A stretch of DNA of 64,000 bases from Nitrosomonadales bacterium (GCA_016235045.1 JACRME010000008.1:186001-250000), one strand, 5' to 3'. Shown: positions 28,747 through 41,653, counted from the first letter of the stretch. Made by a program: numbers and translations. The notes: generated by a model from the letters alone, not told the origin.

Positions 28747-28822
28747 AAATTCATTTTTTCCTAGATTCAATCTGCCAATATCAGTAGCTGCACTGCGCAC
28801 GCTGCCGATGTCCGACCAAAGC

Positions 28823-30076
28823 TTATCGGTACGCGTAACCAACCATGGCGCAGAAACCGGTATCGCTGAATGCCGGCCCGATCCCGGCAGAATAGTTTCC
28901 GCGTCTGGCACTCAATTGGGCATTCCACTCCCGGCTAAATTTGTAATACATCGCGGCCGTGATTCGGGTGTAGGTGGCGGTGGCTGCATATTGATACGAG
29001 GTAAAGCTCAAGGTAACGCCCGGATTAGCCACGTAGTTGCCGGAGCTGGTTTGTTTATCCCGCCCATATCTCCCGTCAACGCGAAAACCGATTTTCTCGT
29101 TTACCGGAATGATTGCGCCTGCTCCCACCATCAGCATGCTGTCTTTCTGCGAATAGTTATCCAGGAAATCTATTTCATTCCCCGTGCCATTGGTTGAGTT
29201 CAGTGCATAACCAAATAGAACATACGGCGAAAAATAGCCGGACGACAACGACCGAATTAGCCACCGGACATCGATTTCGGCTTCATTTGTACGAAATGAT
29301 TTGCTGACTGAACCGACACCCGGAATGCTGGAAGACAGATTTCCGCTTCTTCTTCCATACGACGCCATTACGGTGATGTCGCCGTTGCCAACCCAGGCGC
29401 CTACGTCCGGCTGGGAAGCACTGTAACTTTGAGTCACGTAATTCAAAACTCCACCAACCGGGTAATAAAGGGGTTCGGTAGCCTTGTAACTGGAAAGCTC
29501 CGCAGAAATACCGGACACCCATTTGCCCGGTGCGGCGACTGTCGGGTCGGAATAGACCCACTTGCCTCCGGCGGCTTTTTTATCGACTCGCGCTTGAACC
29601 TGCGGTTTTTCCTGGGGCTTCTCTACAGGCATTTCCTTGGGTTTCTCCAGCGGCTTTTCCGGTGCTGTTTCCTGCGGTTGTATCGGCGCCTTTGCGGGCT
29701 CTGTCTGCCCGCGCAATTTTTTCAATTCGTTTACTGCATACACATTCCCCTTGGCCGCGGCATTTTCAATTACCTGCAACGCCCTTGGGTTTCCTTGTGC
29801 TGCCGATTTTCGAAACCACTCGAAAGCCCGCATGTCGTCTTTCGGCACGCCCTGCCCATTCAGATAGAACGCTCCCATGTTAAATTGGGCTGCCGTTTTC
29901 CCCTGTTCCGCCAGGATGGAGAATTTGGAAAATGCAGTTTTGTAATCCTTTTGTGCCAGTGCGGCATTGGCGTCGTGAACAAGCGCTTTATCTTCTGTGC
30001 TCGCCAAGTCGTCTGCATGTGCAATACCCACCAGAAGCGCATAAGACAAGATAAGGGTCGTAAGCAGTGTTTTCAT
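28823..30076 (-). CDS. Sel1-repeat protein with C-terminal beta-barrel-like domain
   Basis: The 417-residue exported protein starts with a signal peptide (MKTLLTTLILSYALLVGIAHA). Residues about 30-125 carry Sel1/TPR-like repeats (AAQFNMGAFYLNGQGVPKDD, EWFRKSAAQGNPRALQVI). A Pro/Glu/Lys-rich linker (EKPLEKPKEMPVEKPQEKPQ) leads to a C-terminal region rich in alternating aromatic strands (residues about 175-417), ending GYAYR, that reads like an outer-membrane barrel. No specific family is recognised. The linker could span the periplasm. The start at 30076 has a GAGGAA ribosome-binding site. Codon use is less GC-rich than neighbours, which may point to acquisition. Confidence 0.7.
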   Translation of the reverse strand: MKTLLTTLILSYALLVGIAHADDLASTEDKALVHDANAALAQKDYKTAFSKFSILAEQGKTAAQFNMGAFYLNGQGVPKDDMRAFEWFRKSAAQGNPRALQVIENAAAKGNVYAVNELKKLRGQTEPAKAPIQPQETAPEKPLEKPKEMPVEKPQEKPQVQARVDKKAAGGKWVYSDPTVAAPGKWVSGISAELSSYKATEPLYYPVGGVLNYVTQSYSASQPDVGAWVGNGDITVMASYGRRSGNLSSSIPGVGSVSKSFRTNEAEIDVRWLIRSLSSGYFSPYVLFGYALNSTNGTGNEIDFLDNYSQKDSMLMVGAGAIIPVNEKIGFRVDGRYGRDKQTSSGNYVANPGVTLSFTSYQYAATATYTRITAAMYYKFSREWNAQLSARRGNYSAGIGPAFSDTGFCAMVGYAYR

Positions 30077-30201
30077 TTGTTCCTCAAAGTTAATTCGTTC
30101 GGCCAACCCATCTTGCCTGGTTGGCTCTTCTTATCGATCCCTCCCCGTGGGTGATTCGTACGTCGCAGTCCCAAACCGTGATGCGTTGTCACTTTAATTA
30201 G

Positions 30202-30229
30202 ATAGTATCCTGAAATATTGGATATGCAA
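30202..30229 (-). promoter_or_regulatory. Probable promoter of the Sel1/barrel gene, in a 377-base intergenic region
   Basis: Minus-strand -35 TTGCAT (30224-30229) and -10 TACTAT (30202-30207) are spaced by 16 bases, giving a leader of about 120 nt. The rest of 30077-30453 is AT-richer than its surroundings. It holds a short dyad GACAC/GTGTC near 30404-30419 upstream of the small Ala/Lys-rich gene, but no gene that I can see. Confidence 0.5.
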
Positions 30230-30453
30230 GTAGGGATTTTGGCCCGAGTTGGCAAATTCCACAACAAAAACGACTTCATGTGCTTCCAGAATTGAGACAT
30301 TCCCCACTTTCGGCCTATCGCGTTCTTGCAGCTTCAATCCCTCACTCCCACCAAACAATCGTTCCCACTGTCAACGCAATACAAAGCTGCGGCGTTACTG
30401 GCTCTGACACAAGTCAGTGTCGTGCTAATTTCAACTACTGAATGGAGCCACAA

Positions 30454-30657
30454 ATGAAACTGCTGTCTACCCTGATCGCTGCTGTATTCGCTATTGTTTC
30501 CTTCTCCGCAGTTGCCGCAGAAGCTGCTGCTCCCGCTGCAGCCCCGGCGGCTTCTGCCGCTCCGGCTGCCGCCGCCCCGGCCAAAATGGCAAAAAAAGCC
30601 AAGAAAGCCAAAAAGGCCAAGAAAGCCAAGGCCGCTGACGCAGCACCTGCAAAGTAA
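30454..30657 (+). CDS. Small secreted alanine/lysine-rich protein
   Basis: The 67-residue protein has a signal peptide (MKLLSTLIAAVFAIVSFSAVA-A). The mature part is an Ala/Pro segment followed by tandem KKAKKAKKAKKAK repeats, giving a strongly basic tail. A GGAG ribosome-binding site precedes the ATG and a strong terminator follows. Similar low-complexity exported proteins are common in Betaproteobacteria, but I know no function. The basic repeats could bind polyanions at the cell surface (inference). Confidence 0.65.
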   Translation: MKLLSTLIAAVFAIVSFSAVAAEAAAPAAAPAASAAPAAAAPAKMAKKAKKAKKAKKAKAADAAPAK

Positions 30658-30676
30658 TAATCCGGCAATAAATTAA

Positions 30677-30701
30677 GGCAGGGGTAACCCTGCCTTTTTT
30701 T
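30677..30701 (+). terminator. Rho-independent terminator
   Basis: GGCAGGG (30677-30683) / GTAA / CCCTGCC (30688-30694) followed by seven T residues; it ends the small Ala/Lys-rich gene. Confidence 0.93.
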
Positions 30702-30704
30702 CAT

Positions 30705-30769
30705 CGGCAACCCAAAAATCCAAATCCTGTCGCAACACTGCAATGGCGCCTTGAATTTTTGGGTTGCCG
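30705..30769. repeat. 15-bp perfect inverted repeat upstream of nudJ
   Basis: CGGCAACCCAAAAAT (30705-30719) is the exact complement of ATTTTTGGGTTGCCG (30755-30769), with a 35-base loop. It lies between the terminator and the nudJ -10 box and could be an operator, an attenuator or a mobile-element relic. Confidence 0.7.
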
Positions 30770-30779
30770 GTATTTCGTT

Positions 30780-30785
30780 TAAAAT
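30780..30785 (+). promoter_or_regulatory. Probable nudJ -10 box, seven bases before the start codon
   Basis: TAAAAT is followed by CCCACC and then the nudJ ATG. If used, the transcript would begin at or next to the A of ATG, giving a leaderless mRNA; no ribosome-binding site is present. The -35 is poor. Confidence 0.45.
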
Positions 30786-30791
30786 CCCACC

Positions 30792-31238
30792 ATGATCTGG
30801 AAACCTCACGCCACCGTCGCCGCCGTCCTCGAACAGGATGGCAAGTTCTTGCTGGTGGAAGAACATACCCCGCAAGGCCTGCTGTTCAACCAGCCCGCCG
30901 GTCACTGGGAACCCAATGAGACCCTGCCCGCAGGGGCGATCCGCGAAGTGCTGGAAGAATCGGCCTACGAGTTCGAGCCGGAGTTCCTGCTCGGCGTCTA
31001 TCGCTGGCACTCGACTGCCTCCGATACCACTTATCTGCGTTTCGCCTTCGGCGGACGCATCCTCGCCCATCATCCCGAACGTGCGCTGGACAAGGGCATC
31101 GTGCGCGCCGTGTGGATGACGCCGGAGGAGATCCGCGCCACCCAGGCACGCCATCGCAGCCCGCTGATCCTGCGTTGCGTGGAAGATTATCTTGCGGGCA
31201 AACGCTTCCCGCTCGACCTCATCACGCATTATGAGTAA
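30792..31238 (+). CDS. nudJ: Phosphatase NudJ-type Nudix hydrolase
   Basis: This 148-residue Nudix protein resembles E. coli NudJ (YmfB), which hydrolyses thiamine and nucleoside di- and triphosphates. The Nudix box is GHWEPNETLPAGAIREVLEES followed by AY, so the usual glycine after EE-x is replaced by alanine; the metal-binding glutamates are all present. N-terminal WKPHATVAAVLE and the later YRWHSTASDTTYLRFAFGG fit NudJ. As in E. coli it lies directly upstream of mnmA. Confidence 0.88.
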   Translation: MIWKPHATVAAVLEQDGKFLLVEEHTPQGLLFNQPAGHWEPNETLPAGAIREVLEESAYEFEPEFLLGVYRWHSTASDTTYLRFAFGGRILAHHPERALDKGIVRAVWMTPEEIRATQARHRSPLILRCVEDYLAGKRFPLDLITHYE

Positions 31239-31290
31239 CGAGCTTGCTCGTTCCCTCTCCCCAACCCTCTCCCGCAAGCGGGAGAGGGAG
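31237..31290 (+). repeat. Palindromic repeat forming the mnmA leader
   Basis: A perfect palindrome AACGAGCTTGCTCGTT (31237-31252) overlaps the nudJ stop. It is followed by CCCTCTCCCC-AA and then an 11-bp hairpin CCCTCTCCCGC (31265-31275)/GCGGGAGAGGG (31278-31288). The right arm ends in GGGAG, which is correctly spaced to serve as the mnmA ribosome-binding site. Confidence 0.75.
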
Positions 31291-31295
31291 CAATC

Positions 31296-32390
31296 GTGGA
31301 CAGCAATATGAAATCTCGCGGCTGCGTCGTCGTCGGCATGTCCGGCGGCGTGGACTCTTCCGTCACGGCACTCCTGTTGAAACAACAAGGCTACGAAGTC
31401 ATCGGCCTGTTCATGAAGAACTGGGAGGACGATGACGACAGCGAATATTGTTCCTCGCGCCAGGACCTGATCGACGCTGTGGCCGTCGCCGACACCATCG
31501 GCATCCCCATCGAGGCGGTGAACTTCGCCAAGGAATACAAGGACCGCGTGTTCAGCTATTTCCTGCGCGAGTACGAAGCTGGGCGCACGCCGAACCCGGA
31601 CATCCTGTGCAATTCCGAAATCAAGTTCAAGGCCTTCCTCGACCACGCCATCCGCCTGGGTGCAACGAAGATCGCCACCGGTCATTACGCCAAGGTGCGC
31701 GAACAGGACGGCCTGTTCCAGTTGCTCAAGGCGGACGACGACAGCAAGGACCAGAGCTATTTCCTGCATCGCCTGAATCAACACCAGTTGTCGAAATCCA
31801 TGTTCCCGCTGGGCGACATTCCAAAATCGAAAGTGCGCGAGATCGCGCGCCAGCACAACCTGTCCAACCACGCGAAAAAGGACAGTACTGGCATCTGCTT
31901 CATCGGCGAGCGCCCGTTCCGCGAGTTCCTCAACCGCTATCTGCCGACCAAACCGGGCGACATGGTCACACCGGATGGCAAGGTGATGGGGCAGCACATG
32001 GGGTTGTCGTTCTACACCTACGGCCAGCGCCAGGGACTGGGAATCGGCGGCGGCAAGGAAGGCAGCGGCGAACCGTGGTTCGTCGCGGGCAAGGACATGG
32101 CAAGCAACCGCCTGATCGTGGTGCAGGGACACGACCATCCCGCACTGCTCAAGCCGGAACTGGAGGCGCTGGAAATGCACTGGATCAGCGGCGCCGCGCC
32201 CGACACCGCGCGCGCCTATGCCGCCAAGACGCGCTACCGCCAGCAGGATGCGGGTTGCCGCATCGCCCTGACCGGCGCGGATTCGGCCCGCTTCAGCTTC
32301 GACGAGGCACAGTGGGCGGTAACGCCGGGACAATCAGTCGTCGCCTACGACGGGGCGGTCTGTCTCGGCGGCGGCATCATCGAGAAATGA
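31296..32390 (+). CDS. mnmA: tRNA-specific 2-thiouridylase
   Basis: The 364-residue enzyme puts sulfur on U34 of tRNA-Lys, -Glu and -Gln. It shows the PP-loop [10 protein letters not shown], the first catalytic cysteine in [12 protein letters not shown], and the second in [14 protein letters not shown]-like [14 protein letters not shown] is also typical. I prefer the GTG at 31296 because GGGAG is five bases upstream; an ATG four codons later (31308) lacks a ribosome-binding site. It is downstream of nudJ and 13 bases before the mscS-like gene. Confidence 0.94.
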   Translation: MDSNMKSRGCVVVGMSGGVDSSVTALLLKQQGYEVIGLFMKNWEDDDDSEYCSSRQDLIDAVAVADTIGIPIEAVNFAKEYKDRVFSYFLREYEAGRTPNPDILCNSEIKFKAFLDHAIRLGATKIATGHYAKVREQDGLFQLLKADDDSKDQSYFLHRLNQHQLSKSMFPLGDIPKSKVREIARQHNLSNHAKKDSTGICFIGERPFREFLNRYLPTKPGDMVTPDGKVMGQHMGLSFYTYGQRQGLGIGGGKEGSGEPWFVAGKDMASNRLIVVQGHDHPALLKPELEALEMHWISGAAPDTARAYAAKTRYRQQDAGCRIALTGADSARFSFDEAQWAVTPGQSVVAYDGAVCLGGGIIEK

Positions 32391-32403
32391 GCAAGGAGAG
32401 AAC

Positions 32404-33456
32404 ATGACCATCAACCTGAGTCCCGAAAACCTCCGTCTGCTGGCTGTGCTCGCCGCCGCCATCGCGGCGCACTATCTGGCGCGCCGCGCCTTGCAGCAGG
32501 CAGCGAAAGTCGCCGCGCACACCGACAACATCTGGGACGATTCGCTGATCGAAGCGGCACGCAAGCCCTTGCCGGTGCTGATCTGGCTGACGGGCATCTC
32601 TTTCGCCCTGCACCTGCTGCATCGCCAGACCGGTGAAGAACTGCTCGAATACGTCGCCCCGCTACGCAGCATCGGTATCGTGCTTTGCGTCTCCTGGTTC
32701 CTGCTCAAACTCATCCGCGAAGTCGGCAAGAACGTGACCGCATCGCACGCCCAAGCCGGACAGGAGATCGACCGCACCATGGTCGACAGTCTGGGCAAGG
32801 TGTCGCGCATCGCGGTGGTGGTGATCGCCGCCCTGGCCGTGATGCAGACACTGGGATTCAGCCTCTCCGGTTTGCTGGCGTTCGGCGGCATGGGCGGCAT
32901 CGCGGTCGGTTTCGCCGCAAAGGACTTGCTGTCCAACCTGTTCGGCGGATTGATGATCCAACTGGACCGTCCTTTCGCCATCAACGACTTCATCCGCGTA
33001 TCAGAACAGCAACTGGGCGGAACGGTGGAATACATCGGCTGGCGCCACACGCGCCTGCGCTCGATCGACAAGACCGCCCTGTATATCCCGAATTCGATCT
33101 TCACCACCGTTGTGGTCGAAAACGTCACGCGCATGTCGCACCGCCGTTTCGACCTCACCATCAGCCTGCGCTACCAGGACATGGACAAGGTGGAAGCGGT
33201 CAGCGCCGCTATCCGCAAGTTGCTGGAGAACCATCCCGGTATCGACCACGATCTGATCGTCGCGGTCGGACTTGAGGAATTTGCCGCCTCATCGCTCGAC
33301 CTGAAAGTGATGGCGTTCACCCAGGTCACCGACTTCCAGCAATTTCGCCAGCTCAAACAGGATCTGTTGCTGCAAATCAGCGCCATATTGGGCAATAACG
33401 GCGCCGACATCCCGTTCCAGACCCAGACATTGCATATCGTCCGCGAAGACGCTTGA
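32404..33456 (+). CDS. MscS-family mechanosensitive channel
   Basis: The 350-residue protein has three to four N-terminal helices and then the pore-lining TM3 with glycine/alanine packing (LLAFGGMGGIAVGFAAKDLL), the beta domain starting with PFAINDFIRVSE, and a cytoplasmic alpha-beta domain. This order is that of small MscS-like channels (E. coli MscS 286 residues; this one has extra N-terminal helices, as YnaI-type proteins do). It releases solutes on osmotic downshift. It is probably co-transcribed with mnmA. Confidence 0.9.
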   Translation: MTINLSPENLRLLAVLAAAIAAHYLARRALQQAAKVAAHTDNIWDDSLIEAARKPLPVLIWLTGISFALHLLHRQTGEELLEYVAPLRSIGIVLCVSWFLLKLIREVGKNVTASHAQAGQEIDRTMVDSLGKVSRIAVVVIAALAVMQTLGFSLSGLLAFGGMGGIAVGFAAKDLLSNLFGGLMIQLDRPFAINDFIRVSEQQLGGTVEYIGWRHTRLRSIDKTALYIPNSIFTTVVVENVTRMSHRRFDLTISLRYQDMDKVEAVSAAIRKLLENHPGIDHDLIVAVGLEEFAASSLDLKVMAFTQVTDFQQFRQLKQDLLLQISAILGNNGADIPFQTQTLHIVREDA

Positions 33457-33478
33457 AGCAGGGAATTGCGCTTTCACG

Positions 33479-33491
33479 TAAAATGCACGCC
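33479..33491 (+). promoter_or_regulatory. Probable purB promoter -10 with GC discriminator
   Basis: TAAAATGCACGCC lies 25 bases before the purB start and matches the recurrent -10/discriminator pattern of this window. The -35 is weak. Confidence 0.5.
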
Positions 33492-33494
33492 TGA

Positions 33495-34886
<1,392 letters not shown>

Positions 34887-34916
34887 ATACCACCCACCGG
34901 CCTTTCAGTGGCAGGC

Positions 34917-34940
34917 AGGGGCAAATAATCATTTGCCCCT
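34917..34940. terminator. Hairpin between purB and the response-regulator gene
   Basis: AGGGGCAAAT (34917-34926) and ATTTGCCCCT (34931-34940) form a perfect 10-bp stem with a 4-base loop between two convergent genes. There is no long T-run, so it may be a repeat element that also works as a weak terminator. Confidence 0.55.
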
Positions 34941-34950
34941 ACGGGGTTCC

Positions 34951-35870
34951 TCACAGTTCGATGATGTGTGTCGTGTTGCGCCCCGACTCCTTGGACTGAT
35001 AGAGCATCCTGTCGGCCGCTTCCGTCAGTTGCTGGCTCGTCACTTCGCCGGTCCGATCGGTGCTGGCGACGCCCACACTGATGGTGACCTGAGACGACAC
35101 CAGCGAGTGCTCGTGCGGAATCGCCAGTTCGCTCACGGCTTCATGCAGACGTTCGGCCAACTGCAAAGCGCCTTCCTTGTGGGTGCCGGGCAGGATGGCG
35201 CTGAACTCTTCCCCGCCATAACGCGCCAGGATGTCGCCGGGACGATGGATGCAGCCCTGCAGCGCCTTGGCGATGCGCGACAGGCATTCGTCGCCCGCGC
35301 CGTGGCCATAGTTGTCGTTGTATTGCTTGAACTGGTCGATGTCCAGCATGATGAGCGAGATGGGCATGCCCTCCCGCTGGCAGCGGCGCCATTCCTCGAT
35401 ACGGGCCTGGTCGAAGGCGCGCCGGTTGGGCACCCCGGTCAGCGCATCCACGGAAGCCAGGTTCTCGAGCAAGTCGTTCTGGCGTTTGAGCCGCAGATGG
35501 ACGCCGACGCGCGCCTTGACCACGGCGTTGTTGAAGGGCTTGGAAATGTAATCCACCGCGCCCAGCGCAAACCCCATGGTCTCGTTCTCGGCATCGCCCA
35601 TGGCGGTGATGAAGATGATGGGGATGTTGTGCGTGATGGGGTCGGACCTGAGCTTGCGGCATACCTGATGTCCGTCCATGCCCGGCATCAGGATGTCGAG
35701 CAGGATCAGGTCGGGCTGTCCGGTGTGCGCGGCCTTGAGCGCCTGTTCGCCGCTGGTTGCCACCATCAGCCGGTAATCGTTCTTGAGCAGCGCGTTGAGG
35801 ATGGTGATGTTGATGCGCTCGTCATCCACGATCAGGATGCACGGGCGTTCGTCGTTCTGGGCGTTTGTAG

Positions 35871-35874
<4 letters not shown>
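34951..35874 (-). CDS. Response regulator with GGDEF (diguanylate cyclase) output
   Basis: The 307-residue protein has a receiver domain (1-130; phospho-acceptor aspartate in LILLDILMPGMDG, switch residues ITA and K in YISKPFNN) followed by a diguanylate cyclase domain with YGGEEF. An upstream RPGD inhibitory site five residues before GGEEF indicates product feedback. It resembles PleD/WspR-like enzymes with a single receiver. Its ATG overlaps the stop of the hybrid kinase gene (ATGA), so the kinase is the likely phosphate donor. Confidence 0.92.
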
Positions 35875-38735
<2,861 letters not shown>

Positions 38736-38770
38736 AGTGGTTGAAGTAGCGATGGCCGTGCTCCCTGCGT

Positions 38771-40135
38771 TCAGTTGAAATCGAATCCCGAATTGCGGTT
38801 CGGGCTGGCGGGTGTGTCGCCGCCGAGGTGGAACCAGCGGCGCACGTCCGCCAGCGCCTCCTCGCCGACGAAGTAGGCCGCTTCCTCCAGCAATAGGCCG
38901 GACTCCGACAGCGGCAGGAAGCTGAGCAATTCCTTGAGCGTGAATGCCTTGAGCACCGCCCCCAGCATGATGTGCACTTCTTCCGTGGTGATGTCCAGCG
39001 TGAACACCTTTTCGCAATACAGCGGGTCGATATGGTTGGGACTGGCCGGATTGAACAGGCCGATGAAGCGATCCAGCAACGGCGCCGCCGCGTCGGACAG
39101 GAAATGCGTGATCAGCGTATTGAGCACGATCTCGGAACGTTCGCGGAAGCGGAAGTGCGGGATCGCCGCCAGCTCGGTGCGCCCCAGCCTGTCCGCGCGC
39201 AGCGCCGCATCGAGCTTGCCGGAAAAATCGCGGTAGTTGTTGAGGATGAACGACATGCCCCAGCCGCACGGCGTGGTCCAGCACGCCGCATCCCCGGCGA
39301 AGATCACGCGCTCGCGCGCCAGTTCCTGCGAGACGCTGCCGGACGGATACCAGCCGTATTTGATCTCCTTGATCGTCATGTCGTGGAACGCCGCCGTGCC
39401 GGCCTCTTCGCGGATGATGCGTTGATAGACCGGCTCCATCGCCTCGCGCGTGATGATCTCCTTGCGCAGATACAGGATCAGCGAGAATGAAGTACGGGGA
39501 TCGAGAATCTCGTATTCGAACACCGGACGGCCCTGTTGCAGCGAGGCGTCGGCATTCCTGTTGGTGTCGGCGAAGGTCTGCCACAGCATGTAGTCGCCCA
39601 CCTCCATGCCGCCCAGGCCGTTGGGATGATCGCCGATCGCGCCGAACACCGACCACCAGTAGTAGCCGGCGCGGCTGATGCCGTATTGCTTCGCGATGGG
39701 GGAGTTGTAGCCGGTGCAGTCGATCAGCAGCCGCGCCTGGAACTTGCCGCGCGCGGTGGCTATGCTGACCCCGCTGCCGCTCACCTCGTGCGAGCGGTAC
39801 TCGCACTGGTCCAGCACCTCCGAACCGTTGGCGCGCACCGTCTCGACCCAGTGCGGCAGCAAAGTCTTTTCATTGACGTAGGGATAACGCTCGAACTGGC
39901 GCGCCTGCCATTGCGCCGTGGCGCCGGTACAGGTATTGGCCAGGAACCGCGTCACGCCGCCAAAAGTAAAGGGGCGGACCAGGTCGTCGACGACGTTGTA
40001 CGGCACGAACCAGCTGCGGTTGGTGGTGCCCGCCACGCCCTTTTCCACCACCAGTACGCGCCAGTTGCGCGACAACTCGGATGCGATGGCCAGCCCCGCC
40101 GGGCCGCCCCCGATGATGACAGCATCGTATTGCAT
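38771..40135 (-). CDS. FAD-dependent oxidoreductase, lycopene-cyclase/halogenase-like
   Basis: The 454-residue flavoprotein begins MQYDAVIIGGGPAGLAIASE, a classical dinucleotide-binding fold, and has the second flavin motif VIFAGDAACWTTPCGWGMSF around residue 290. These features occur in lycopene cyclases, geranylgeranyl reductases and flavin-dependent halogenases. The substrate is unknown, and no carotenoid genes are nearby. It is the first gene of an operon with a hybrid kinase and a GGDEF regulator, so it might make or sense a redox or lipid signal for them (speculative). A good promoter precedes it. Confidence 0.75.
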   Translation of the reverse strand: MQYDAVIIGGGPAGLAIASELSRNWRVLVVEKGVAGTTNRSWFVPYNVVDDLVRPFTFGGVTRFLANTCTGATAQWQARQFERYPYVNEKTLLPHWVETVRANGSEVLDQCEYRSHEVSGSGVSIATARGKFQARLLIDCTGYNSPIAKQYGISRAGYYWWSVFGAIGDHPNGLGGMEVGDYMLWQTFADTNRNADASLQQGRPVFEYEILDPRTSFSLILYLRKEIITREAMEPVYQRIIREEAGTAAFHDMTIKEIKYGWYPSGSVSQELARERVIFAGDAACWTTPCGWGMSFILNNYRDFSGKLDAALRADRLGRTELAAIPHFRFRERSEIVLNTLITHFLSDAAAPLLDRFIGLFNPASPNHIDPLYCEKVFTLDITTEEVHIMLGAVLKAFTLKELLSFLPLSESGLLLEEAAYFVGEEALADVRRWFHLGGDTPASPNRNSGFDFN

Positions 40136-40188
40136 GGAAACTCCCCTTTGAGCGAAAGATGGAAACTCAGACCCGCTTGTTTTTATGG

Positions 40189-40217
40189 AGTATCCCGTGC
40201 ATTCCCGCCGCAGTCAA
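40189..40217 (-). promoter_or_regulatory. Promoter of the oxidoreductase-kinase-GGDEF operon
   Basis: Minus-strand -35 TTGACT (40212-40217) and -10 GATACT (40189-40194) are separated by exactly 17 bases, about 55 bases before the start codon. This is the best full sigma-70-type promoter I see in the window. Confidence 0.7.
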
Positions 40218-40240
40218 TTGCAGGGCATCAGAAGCAGAGC

Positions 40241-40284
40241 GACAAAAGCAAAACGCCCCGTTTCCGGGGCGTTTTGCTTTTGTC
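40241..40284. terminator. Strong bidirectional terminator downstream of panD
   Basis: A perfect 20-bp stem with a TTTC loop: the left arm (40241-40260) ends AAAACGCCCCG and the right arm (40265-40284) begins CGGGGCGTTTT. It lies two bases after the panD stop and isolates the pan cluster from the signalling operon. Confidence 0.95.
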
Positions 40285-40285
40285 A

Positions 40286-40669
40286 TTATGCTGCGGCCTG
40301 GACGGGAATGTTGTCGCGCTTGTCGATGATGCGGTTGTATTCGTCCACGTAGACGAGCGTGGGATGGTACTTCTGCAACTCCATCTCCGAATAGATGGAG
40401 AAGGCGGCGATGATGAGAATGTCGCCCGGACCGGCCTTGTGCGCTGCCGCGCCGTTGACCGAGATGGTGCGCGAACCGCGCTCGGCGCGGATGGCATAGG
40501 TGCTGAAGCGTTCGCCGTTGGTGACGTTGTAGATATCGATGGCCTGATATTCCCTGATGCCGGACGCATCCAGCAGGTCGTCGTCGATGGCGCACGAACC
40601 CTCGTAATGCAGTTCGGACTGCGTCACGCGCACGCGGTGCAATTTGGCCTGTAGCATGGTTCGTTGCAT
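40286..40669 (-). CDS. panD: Aspartate 1-decarboxylase (pyruvoyl enzyme precursor)
   Basis: The 127-residue proenzyme makes beta-alanine for pantothenate. The self-cleavage site GS is present in [10 protein letters not shown] (between G24 and S25), which creates the pyruvoyl group. [19 protein letters not shown] and [18 protein letters not shown] are family signatures. It has an AGGAG ribosome-binding site and its own TATAAT promoter box, but also follows panC within about 105 bases. It ends at a strong terminator. Confidence 0.97.
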   Translation of the reverse strand: MQRTMLQAKLHRVRVTQSELHYEGSCAIDDDLLDASGIREYQAIDIYNVTNGERFSTYAIRAERGSRTISVNGAAAHKAGPGDILIIAAFSIYSEMELQKYHPTLVYVDEYNRIIDKRDNIPVQAAA

Positions 40670-40749
40670 ATTCCACTCCTGCCCTCTCGCAGTCCCCCGG
40701 CAAACGGAGGCCGACGAAAGGCAATCTATCATTTCTACCCTCTTTCGGG

Positions 40750-40762
40750 GGCGCGCATTATA
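40750..40762 (-). promoter_or_regulatory. panD promoter -10 and GC discriminator
   Basis: Minus strand reads TATAATGCGCGCC, identical over 13 bases to the fmdB promoter. It lies between panC and panD, so panD can be transcribed alone. Confidence 0.6.
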
Positions 40763-40774
40763 AACGTCTGGCGG

Positions 40775-41653
40775 CTAAAGACAAACCTCAATGTTGTCGA
40801 TCAAACGGGTCTTGCCCAGCCGCGCCGCCGCCACAATCACCAGTTTGCGTTCGCCCTGGGGCGGAACGCCAAGATCGGACTGCCTGCGCACGGAGATATA
40901 TTCCACCTGCCAGCCGCGCTTGGCAAGGGCCGCGCCCGCTCCGCGCTCCAGCGCCAGGATGTCGGCACCGCCTCGTTTCAGCGCATCCCCCATCCCACAC
41001 AACGTTCGACTGAGAAAAGCCGCTTCGGTTCGCTCTTCCGGGGACAGGTACTGGTTGCGCGAGGACAAGGCCAGCCCGTCCGCCGCGCGCGAAGTCTCTG
41101 CCCCTACTATTGCAATGGGTAAATTGAACTGGGTGACCATCTGCCGGATGATGGCCAGTTGCTGGTAATCCTTCTTGCCGAAAATGGCGACCTGCGGCTG
41201 CACCAGGTTGAACAGCTTCAGCACCACCGTCGCCATGCCGCGGAAGTGGCCGGGGCGGAACTCGCCGCACAGTTCGTTGGCGATGGGCGGCGGCTCGACA
41301 TAGATGGTTTGCTGTTCGGGGTACATATCGGCCACGGAAGGGGCGAACACCACGTCGGCCAGTCCCTGCAACTTGTCGCAGTCCGCTTCCAGCGTGCGCG
41401 GATATTTGTCGAAATCCTCGTTGGGGCCGAATTGCAGCGGATTGACGAAGATGCTCACCACCACGCAGACATCTCCGCCACCGGTTTGCTGGTTAGCGGA
41501 TTGCGTACCTTTGGTGCAGGTACCTTGTTCGCGCGCGATGCGCACCAGTTCGATGTGACCTTCGTGCAGGTTGCCCATGGTGGGCACGAAGGCGACGGCC
41601 TTTTCGTTGGCCAAGCGCGCGCGGAGTTCGGAAACGGAATGGATCAGTTGCAT
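40775..41653 (-). CDS. panC: Pantothenate synthetase with a short extra loop
   Basis: The 292-residue enzyme joins pantoate and beta-alanine using ATP. It has the [10 protein letters not shown] signature (HIGH-like), [34 protein letters not shown] and FGKKDYQQL. Between residues 44 and 60 it contains about 15 extra residues ([15 protein letters not shown]) that E. coli PanC lacks; they would fall in a surface loop just before the strand leading to SIFVNP. Its ATG overlaps the panB stop (TGATG). Confidence 0.94.
   Translation of the reverse strand: MQLIHSVSELRARLANEKAVAFVPTMGNLHEGHIELVRIAREQGTCTKGTQSANQQTGGGDVCVVVSIFVNPLQFGPNEDFDKYPRTLEADCDKLQGLADVVFAPSVADMYPEQQTIYVEPPPIANELCGEFRPGHFRGMATVVLKLFNLVQPQVAIFGKKDYQQLAIIRQMVTQFNLPIAIVGAETSRAADGLALSSRNQYLSPEERTEAAFLSRTLCGMGDALKRGGADILALERGAGAALAKRGWQVEYISVRRQSDLGVPPQGERKLVIVAAARLGKTRLIDNIEVCL

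Noticed and set aside
28535-28747. N-terminal extension of queA
   Set aside because: The extra codons are the antisense of tRNA-Leu; QueA proteins begin at MRTDDFDF-like sequence.
38736-39806. Extension of the hybrid kinase frame upstream, giving a 1311-residue protein
   Set aside because: The extension overlaps the FAD oxidoreductase in another frame and has no homology-like features; the kinase starts with its membrane helices.
41090-41115. GCCCCTAC within panC as another repeat copy
   Set aside because: It encodes conserved PanC residues ([11 protein letters not shown]) and lacks the complementary arm, so the similarity is coincidental.
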